Positions 59,353-64,000 of a stretch of DNA of 64,000 bases are shown one piece after another; the stretch's first letter is position 1, and every line of letters begins with the position of its first letter. The notes beneath the pieces were generated by a model. It saw only the letters and a program-made list of their open reading frames with translations. It was not told where the DNA came from and searched no databases. A program made the position numbers and the translations under genes. The DNA comes from an uncultured bacterium (GTDB lineage Bacteria > Bacillota > Clostridia > Lachnospirales > Lachnospiraceae), in the NCBI GenBank assembly GCA_947243845.1, contig CAMXIF010000013.1, positions 1 to 64,000 on the forward strand. The letters are read 5' to 3'.

Positions 59353-59802
59353 TTAATACCCCTCACTATACTTCCGGTACAGCTCCTCCAGCTGTGCCTG
59401 ATCCTCCGCCGACACACTGCCTTCCAGATAATCCCTTACTTCTTCCAATGTCTCCTCAGTCACACCGCCGCTCACAATTTCCATACAATCTGACAAAGTA
59501 TCACTGTCCGCGTATTTCTCGATAATCTCTTCCGCTTTCTGTTTGTCGGTTTCCTCCATGTTGTCCACAATCTCTTTCGCCTTATCGGCCGCCTGCGGGT
59601 CGCCGCTGCTTTCCAGTGCTTTCTGTACGGCCTGTTCCATAACCTCTTGTGTCACTTTTTCTTTGACGACCGTTTTGACTTTATTAGTCAATGATCCACT
59701 GGCAATCCCGATAATCACTGCAATACAGGCTATTATCAGCAGGCTTAGGAAAACAATCGTGCCATAGCCCTTTTTCTTCCTGCGCTTTTTTCTCTTGCTC
59801 AT
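59353..59802 (-). CDS. Hypothetical single-pass membrane protein with acidic helical tail
   Basis: 149 residues, not recognised. A strongly basic start (SKRKKRRKKKGYG), one membrane helix (TIVFLSLLIIACIAVIIGIASG, about 15-36) and an outer, helical, Glu/Lys-rich domain of 110 residues (KALESSGDPQAADKAKEIVDNMEETDKQKAEEIIEKYADSD split over several helices). The pattern GGVTEETLEEVRDYLEGSVS suggests repeated helix-turn units like those of small lipoproteins. It has its own terminator. No function is suggested by neighbours. Confidence 0.6.
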   Translation of the reverse strand: MSKRKKRRKKKGYGTIVFLSLLIIACIAVIIGIASGSLTNKVKTVVKEKVTQEVMEQAVQKALESSGDPQAADKAKEIVDNMEETDKQKAEEIIEKYADSDTLSDCMEIVSGGVTEETLEEVRDYLEGSVSAEDQAQLEELYRKYSEGY

Positions 59803-59892
59803 TTGACCTGTAAAACTCCTTCCTCTCGAGAATCCCCTGCCTGTGTTCTTTACTGCCTATATTTTTATTACTGCACCCTGAAATACAGAAAC

Positions 59893-60612
59893 CTATTTCT
59901 TATACATATAACAATGAAAAACAAATTTATTATTCCAGTACCCTTCCATTGTGGACTCCTGGAATATAATCTCCATATTATGATCCGCCGCAAATTTTAT
60001 AAATAATTCTCTGGAATAGAAAAGCTTCGGCAGATTCTTATATCGCTCATGATAATCCGGCACAATCTCTTCCCGGTATTTTATGAAGGCTTCCTTCTTC
60101 TGTATATCATGAACATCCAGAATTCCAATACTATAGTCTGCCTTCTCATACATTTTTTCCAAAACTTTTAACGCATACTCTTCATCCGCAAAATAAGAAA
60201 ACACACTATTGGAAAAGCAACTGTCATATCTGGGCGCAGCAGGCATGGATACCGCTTCCCCGCACATAATATCTTCTGTCTTAAGCACCTGTCTGGCCGT
60301 ATCAATCAACCCCTCGGAATAATCTATGCCACCGGTCCGAATCTGATCACTTTCAAACAAAAACAGGTTTGCCCCTGCCCCACATCCAACTTCATACACA
60401 CTCTTAATTCCCTCCTGATGCCCCGGCGGGCACAGGTTCTGTTTCGTCTCCAAATACTGTCCGTATAACGCATCATACGTCAGTTCATCTACCACATCAA
60501 ATCCATTACTTCTCTTTAATTCCAAAAATACCTTCTGCCTATCTACCCCTCCCCCTAACTTTTCTAACTCACCGTGTCTTTGATTCCACAGATTCTTCCA
60601 TTCGTTTGTCAT
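59893..60612 (-). CDS. Class I SAM-dependent methyltransferase in phosphonate cluster
   Basis: 239 residues from the ATG at 60610-60612. Motif I SVYEVGCGAGANLFLFE (about 88-103), then GGIDYSEGLIDTARQVL and DSCFSNSVFSYF, as in UbiE-like enzymes. It lies 48 bp behind aepY, same direction, last gene of the phosphonate run. It might methylate an aminoethylphosphonate nitrogen or a sugar, but the real substrate cannot be told. A TTG-initiated frame to 60633 includes the Shine-Dalgarno itself and is rejected. Confidence 0.77.
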   Translation of the reverse strand: MTNEWKNLWNQRHGELEKLGGGVDRQKVFLELKRSNGFDVVDELTYDALYGQYLETKQNLCPPGHQEGIKSVYEVGCGAGANLFLFESDQIRTGGIDYSEGLIDTARQVLKTEDIMCGEAVSMPAAPRYDSCFSNSVFSYFADEEYALKVLEKMYEKADYSIGILDVHDIQKKEAFIKYREEIVPDYHERYKNLPKLFYSRELFIKFAADHNMEIIFQESTMEGYWNNKFVFHCYMYKK

Positions 60613-60660
60613 ATCTTTTATACCTTCCTCCAATTCTTATATTGCATTGCTATATTGAAT

Positions 60661-61788
60661 TCAGTGATTATTCAGAAACTCCATAAATCCTTCTTTATTC
60701 TCTCGCGCGCTCTCCTTCGGTCTGCCCAAATCTGCCCGGGAGCCCAGTCCGACTGGTATCTCAAAAAGGACAGGCCCTTTCTCTTCCTGAATCCGTGCGC
60801 CGATCTGATCTACTGCTCCCAGCGTTTCCAGCTTATCTACAGTCCTGTAACCGGCCGCTTTGGCGATCTGTGCAAAGGACGTCTGCTGGCAGCCCGTAGG
60901 CATAGCGCCGACCGACTCATGGGCCATATTGTTGATGACAATATGATAGAAATTCTCCGGTGCCTGTGAAGCTATAAAAGGCATGGCGCCCATATGCATC
61001 AGCGCTGCACCGTCCCCGTCAATGCAGACCACCGTCTTATCCGGTCTCTTTGCTGCCACACCCAGGGCAATCATGGAGGCATGTCCCATACCGCCGACTG
61101 TCATAAAAAGGTTATCATGATTGCCATAAATCCTATCGCTCTGCTCATATAATTCCCGGGAGATCTTGCCGGTCGTAGATATAATCGCTGTCTCGCGGGG
61201 CAGTGTCTGCAGAATATGTCCCAGCACTTCTTCCCGTTCCATGGGATTGTCATTGGACCAATGAAAAGGCGCTTCCTTCTCAAAGGTACCCTTCTTCACA
61301 ATAATGGCAAACTGATCTCCTCTTTCCAGAATCTGACCAGCTTCCTGTAAGATAGCCTCCATCTCTTCTGCCGTTGTATTCTGATCAATTACGCTGTAAG
61401 TGACGGCAAGTGTCTCAAACAATTCGCAGGTAATCTTCCCCTGAAATACATGCTGAGGCTCATCCTTGACACCAGGTTCTCCCCGCCATCCCACAATAAA
61501 CAGCATGGGAACCCCATACACATCCCCGTTCGCCAGGGATGCCAGCGGATTGACGATATTGCCGATACCGGAATTTTGCATATACACACAGGCCGGTCTG
61601 CCGGATGCAAGATAGCTGCCTATGGCAACACCCACTGCTGCGCCCTCATTGGCCGTCACATAATGTCGTAAGTTCCCCTCATATGTCTGCAGACCGTCAC
61701 AGAACTGTTTCAGGGTAGAATCCGGTACGCCTGCAATGGTATCGATTCCCATACTTTCCAACTGCGATAATACTTTAGATGCTTTCAT
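60661..61788 (-). CDS. aepY: Phosphonopyruvate decarboxylase
   Basis: 375 residues. A thiamine diphosphate enzyme: GIDTIAGVPDSTLKQFCD and TANEGAAVGVAIGSYLASGRPACVYMQNSGIGN at the front (with the catalytic Glu in NEGAA), and the ThDP motif GDGAALMHMGAMPFIASQ...NN near residue 245-275. It turns phosphonopyruvate into phosphonoacetaldehyde, the irreversible step that pulls the pathway forward. It overlaps the nucleotidyltransferase gene by 14 bp. Normal length for the fused alpha-beta form. Sulfopyruvate decarboxylase is the nearest alternative, excluded by the AepX gene. Confidence 0.93.
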   Translation of the reverse strand: MKASKVLSQLESMGIDTIAGVPDSTLKQFCDGLQTYEGNLRHYVTANEGAAVGVAIGSYLASGRPACVYMQNSGIGNIVNPLASLANGDVYGVPMLFIVGWRGEPGVKDEPQHVFQGKITCELFETLAVTYSVIDQNTTAEEMEAILQEAGQILERGDQFAIIVKKGTFEKEAPFHWSNDNPMEREEVLGHILQTLPRETAIISTTGKISRELYEQSDRIYGNHDNLFMTVGGMGHASMIALGVAAKRPDKTVVCIDGDGAALMHMGAMPFIASQAPENFYHIVINNMAHESVGAMPTGCQQTSFAQIAKAAGYRTVDKLETLGAVDQIGARIQEEKGPVLFEIPVGLGSRADLGRPKESARENKEGFMEFLNNH

Positions 61789-62467
61789 TGACTCTCTCCC
61801 ATTCTTCCACGGTATCTATCTCCACGATCTGCCCTTCCAGAACCTCTTCCACAGTAAGCCGCAGCCGGTCCAGGTTCCTGTCTACCACTTCGTCCCAGAA
61901 CAGATTTCCGTTCTCTTCTCTCTCATAGGCCCTGACGATCTCTTCCTGCAGGATGCGGGCATCCGTCTGCCGAAAATAGGAAACTCCCACCATGTTATAA
62001 ACATCGGTTCCGCCTTTCCCTACCCGGGAAATCCGACCGTCTTTCTGTTCAAACACCCAATCATCGGAAAACCCCTGCACCATTTTGCCATAATAACAAG
62101 AATTCCTTAAATCTTTCCGGAAAATGGACGCATCCGCCACATACAGATCAGATTCGCAGATAAAGCAATCTGCCTTGCCCAGAACCTCTTTCGCCGCATA
62201 AATAGAAGAAATATTGTTTTTCGTCTGATAATCCGGATTATACAAAATATGTACCTGCGGGTACTTTTCGCACAGCGGCTCGAACTGCTCCCCCAGATAT
62301 CCTGTCACAATATAGATTTCTTCTACCGGCCGTCCCAGCAGTCCCTCTATGACAGTCTCTATCATGGGTTTTCCATGAACCTTGATCAACGGTTTGGGCG
62401 TATGTTCGGTCAGGGGCCGCATACGGCTGCCTAGCCCTGCCGCCATCAGAATTGCAATCTCTCTCAC
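61775..62467 (-). CDS. Nucleotidyltransferase, CTP:phosphocholine/2-aminoethylphosphonate type (LicC/PntC-like)
   Basis: 230 residues from GTG at 62465-62467 (a TTG one codon earlier is also possible; AGGAG precedes both). Signature MAAGLGSRMRPLTEHTPKPLIKVHGKPMIE, then NNISSIYAAKEVLG, CESDLYV (metal Asp), as in LicC and PntC. It probably makes CMP-2-aminoethylphosphonate, the active form used to decorate surface glycans or lipids. It lies between aepX and aepY, which supports the phosphonate substrate over phosphocholine. Confidence 0.82.
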   Translation of the reverse strand: MREIAILMAAGLGSRMRPLTEHTPKPLIKVHGKPMIETVIEGLLGRPVEEIYIVTGYLGEQFEPLCEKYPQVHILYNPDYQTKNNISSIYAAKEVLGKADCFICESDLYVADASIFRKDLRNSCYYGKMVQGFSDDWVFEQKDGRISRVGKGGTDVYNMVGVSYFRQTDARILQEEIVRAYEREENGNLFWDEVVDRNLDRLRLTVEEVLEGQIVEIDTVEEWERVNESI

Positions 62468-62481
62468 CAATCTCTCTCCTT

Positions 62482-63777
62482 CTATATCTCGTCAATCAGA
62501 CGTATGATATCCTTAAAAGGCATCAGCCTGGAATCCACTTCAAGCGCTCTATGATTCTTCAAAATCTCCATTGCAGTACCCTGCATTGCCGGAAATGCGC
62601 TGCGCGTCAGCTGATTGGCATAGATCACAATATTGACGCCTGCTGCTGCAAGTTCTTCCTCCGTAATGCTGTTAAAAGATGTAGGCACTACCACGATCGG
62701 TGTTATGGCATCTTCCTGCCGGAATTTATGACAAAACTCCAGAATCTCATCAGGTGATTTCCTGCGCGAATGTATCATGATCCCATCTGCTCCGGCCTCC
62801 ACATAAGCGCGGGCACGATTCAGTGCATCTTCCATACCGCGTTCCAGGATCAGACTCTCAATCCTGGCAATAATCATAAACTCTTCCGTCCGCAGAGCCT
62901 TCTTGCCCGCTCTTATTTTTTCACAGAAATTTTCTATGCTGTCCTGCGTCTGTTCCACTTCCGTCCCAAACAGAGAATTCTTTTTAAGGCCGGTCTTATC
63001 CTCGATAATCACCGCTGAGACACCCATACGCTCCAGCGTTCTCACATTATACACAAAATGCTCCACCAGACCGCCCGTATCTCCGTCCAGAATGATCGGC
63101 TTCGTGGTCACATCCATCACGTCATCGATCGTGCGGATTCTGGATGACATATCCACCAGTTCGATGTCCGGCTTACCCTTAGCCGTGGAATCACAGAGGG
63201 AAGATATCCACATGGCATCAAACTGATCCAGCTTGCCGTTACTCTCCACCACTGTCTTCTCGGCAATCAAGCCGGTCAGCCCGGAATGTACTTCCAACGT
63301 CTTAACGATGGGCCGCATGGCAATCAGCTGTCGCAGCCTTTTCCTCCTGAACTCAGGCATTGCCAGTTTTTCCTTCATCTGATCGTCTATGCGTTTGACA
63401 TTTTCATTGAAAGTATAGGGAATCTCCACAAGTTCCCCGCCATATTTATGAAGATTCGCAACCACGTTCTTGCGAATGATCGCCTCCGGGCCCTCCGACC
63501 AGTTATCTCCATGCACCACATAATCCGGCCGCAGTTCTTCAATCACATGATCGTACATGATATCCTGCTGCACCATCACCTCTTTGACAAGTCCCGTCTC
63601 TTTCACAATCTCCATGCGCTTTTCCAGAGAGATTGTGGGGAACCGGTTGAAGCCCACCATAGCTGCATCGGACAGCACTCCTACATATACCTCGCCATAC
63701 TCGTTCGCTCTCTTTAATATATTTAAGTGCCCCTCATGTATCACATCCGTGCAGAAACATGTATATACTTTCTTCAT
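62482..63777 (-). CDS. aepX: Phosphoenolpyruvate phosphomutase fused to N-terminal nucleotidyltransferase-like domain
   Basis: 431 residues from the ATG at 63775-63777 (GGGAAGGTATTGCT before it). The first 130 residues are a cytidylyltransferase-like domain with HEGHLNIL (HxGH) and the GDNWSEG block. Residues about 150-425 are PEP mutase: DGDTGG (metal Asp), and the mutase-defining EDKTGLKKNS. The enzyme rearranges PEP to phosphonopyruvate, the entry to nearly all natural C-P compounds. The fused front domain is known in some AepX and could act on CTP or another nucleotide; it makes a second nucleotidyl domain in this cluster. Confidence 0.94.
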   Translation of the reverse strand: MKKVYTCFCTDVIHEGHLNILKRANEYGEVYVGVLSDAAMVGFNRFPTISLEKRMEIVKETGLVKEVMVQQDIMYDHVIEELRPDYVVHGDNWSEGPEAIIRKNVVANLHKYGGELVEIPYTFNENVKRIDDQMKEKLAMPEFRRKRLRQLIAMRPIVKTLEVHSGLTGLIAEKTVVESNGKLDQFDAMWISSLCDSTAKGKPDIELVDMSSRIRTIDDVMDVTTKPIILDGDTGGLVEHFVYNVRTLERMGVSAVIIEDKTGLKKNSLFGTEVEQTQDSIENFCEKIRAGKKALRTEEFMIIARIESLILERGMEDALNRARAYVEAGADGIMIHSRRKSPDEILEFCHKFRQEDAITPIVVVPTSFNSITEEELAAAGVNIVIYANQLTRSAFPAMQGTAMEILKNHRALEVDSRLMPFKDIIRLIDEI

Positions 63778-63819
63778 AGCAATACCTTCCCTTCTCCTAT
63801 CGCCTGACATCCAATCCGT

Positions 63820-64000
63820 TTAGTCATGATAGATAACCGGCGTTGTAACACCGCATGCCTTTAATGCCTCTTGGAACACTACCCAGAAAGCCTCGATATC
63901 TTCCTGATCAATAGCCCCCAGTGCACAGAGCCTGAACATTCCCATCTTCTCCACCTTACCAGGGTAGATGGTAAACCCTCTCTCGTAACAATAGTCATGT
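63820..64000 (-). CDS. 2-aminoethylphosphonate:pyruvate aminotransferase, C-terminal part (cut by window end)
   Basis: Only the last 59 residues are in the window: YERGFTIYPGKVEKMGMFRL, CALGAIDQEDIEAFWVVFQEALK, then the stop at 63820. This is the end of class V aminotransferases of the PhnW/AepZ type, where the RGFTIYPGK block is characteristic. In biosynthesis it turns phosphonoacetaldehyde into 2-aminoethylphosphonate. It is the first gene of the run, 42 bp before aepX. The active-site lysine lies outside the window. Confidence 0.8.
   Translation of the reverse strand, partial: HDYCYERGFTIYPGKVEKMGMFRLCALGAIDQEDIEAFWVVFQEALKACGVTTPVIYHD

Overview
The window looks like a moderate-GC Clostridia chromosome, most likely a motile, anaerobic Lachnospiraceae member. 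The signs are a secretin-less Tad pilus locus with DUF5702 and FHA proteins, a two-subunit class I fumarase, BofA and YaaL side by side, strong AGGAGG ribosome sites, two BlaI/M56 sensor pairs and a flagellin/FliS set. Nearly every gene lies on the minus strand; only YaaL, ComFB and a tRNA-Lys are on the plus strand. Genus is inference; no rRNA or species marker is present.

Layout from left to right. 0.1-3 kb: a surface-polymer O-acylation pair (SGNH-like protein plus an MBOAT acyltransferase broken at a G10 tract) behind a tRNA-Ser terminator. 3.2-7.4 kb: metabolic run rhomboid, flavodoxin-SCP2 fusion, HIT protein, FumA, FumB (read leftward). 7.5-17.5 kb: a Tad/Flp pilus operon (prepilin peptidase, TadZ, TadA, TadB, TadC, Flp, DUF5702, TadE-like, second prepilin peptidase, TadE-like, FHA protein), preceded by an extended -10 promoter and a folded leader RNA. 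17.5-18.3 kb: bofA and yaaL. 18.3-23.5 kb: FliS, flagellin and a 1038-residue FliK-like protein, apparently read from a sigma-28 promoter buried in the glgB terminator region. 23.5-30.5 kb: glgB, a TPR/acidic/degenerate-ATPase protein, rsmA, tatD, tRNA-Lys. 30.6-35.3 kb: a 10TM heavy-metal permease, ComFB, an ECF sigma/anti-sigma pair, CarD and a CheC-like protein with its own sigma-28-like promoter.

35.4-42.4 kb: an ABC exporter, a two-component system and a MacB/FtsX-type ABC transporter, probably for export or peptide stress. 42.7-46 kb and 56.3-59.2 kb: two BlaI/M56 membrane-metalloprotease sensors with separate operators, each with an in-frame tandem repeat in an extracytoplasmic part. 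46-51 kb: S-adenosylhomocysteine handling (AhcY, an EAL-HDOD protein, an MtaD-type deaminase) and a 2-hydroxyacid dehydrogenase. 51-56 kb: an HTH protein with 17 perfect glycine pentads, a chemoreceptor, a 44-residue Cys-rich membrane protein and a PGRP-type amidase. 59.3-64 kb: a phosphonate pathway (AepZ partial, AepX fused to a nucleotidyltransferase domain, a second nucleotidyltransferase, AepY, a methyltransferase) that probably supplies 2-aminoethylphosphonate for the cell surface.

The most unusual signals are the folded Tad leader with an apparent AUU start, an intragenic hairpin covering the ribosome site of a TadE-like gene, the twin His/Cys repeats of that protein, the G10 tract, the glycine-pentad HTH protein, and tandem repeats in both M56 sensors.
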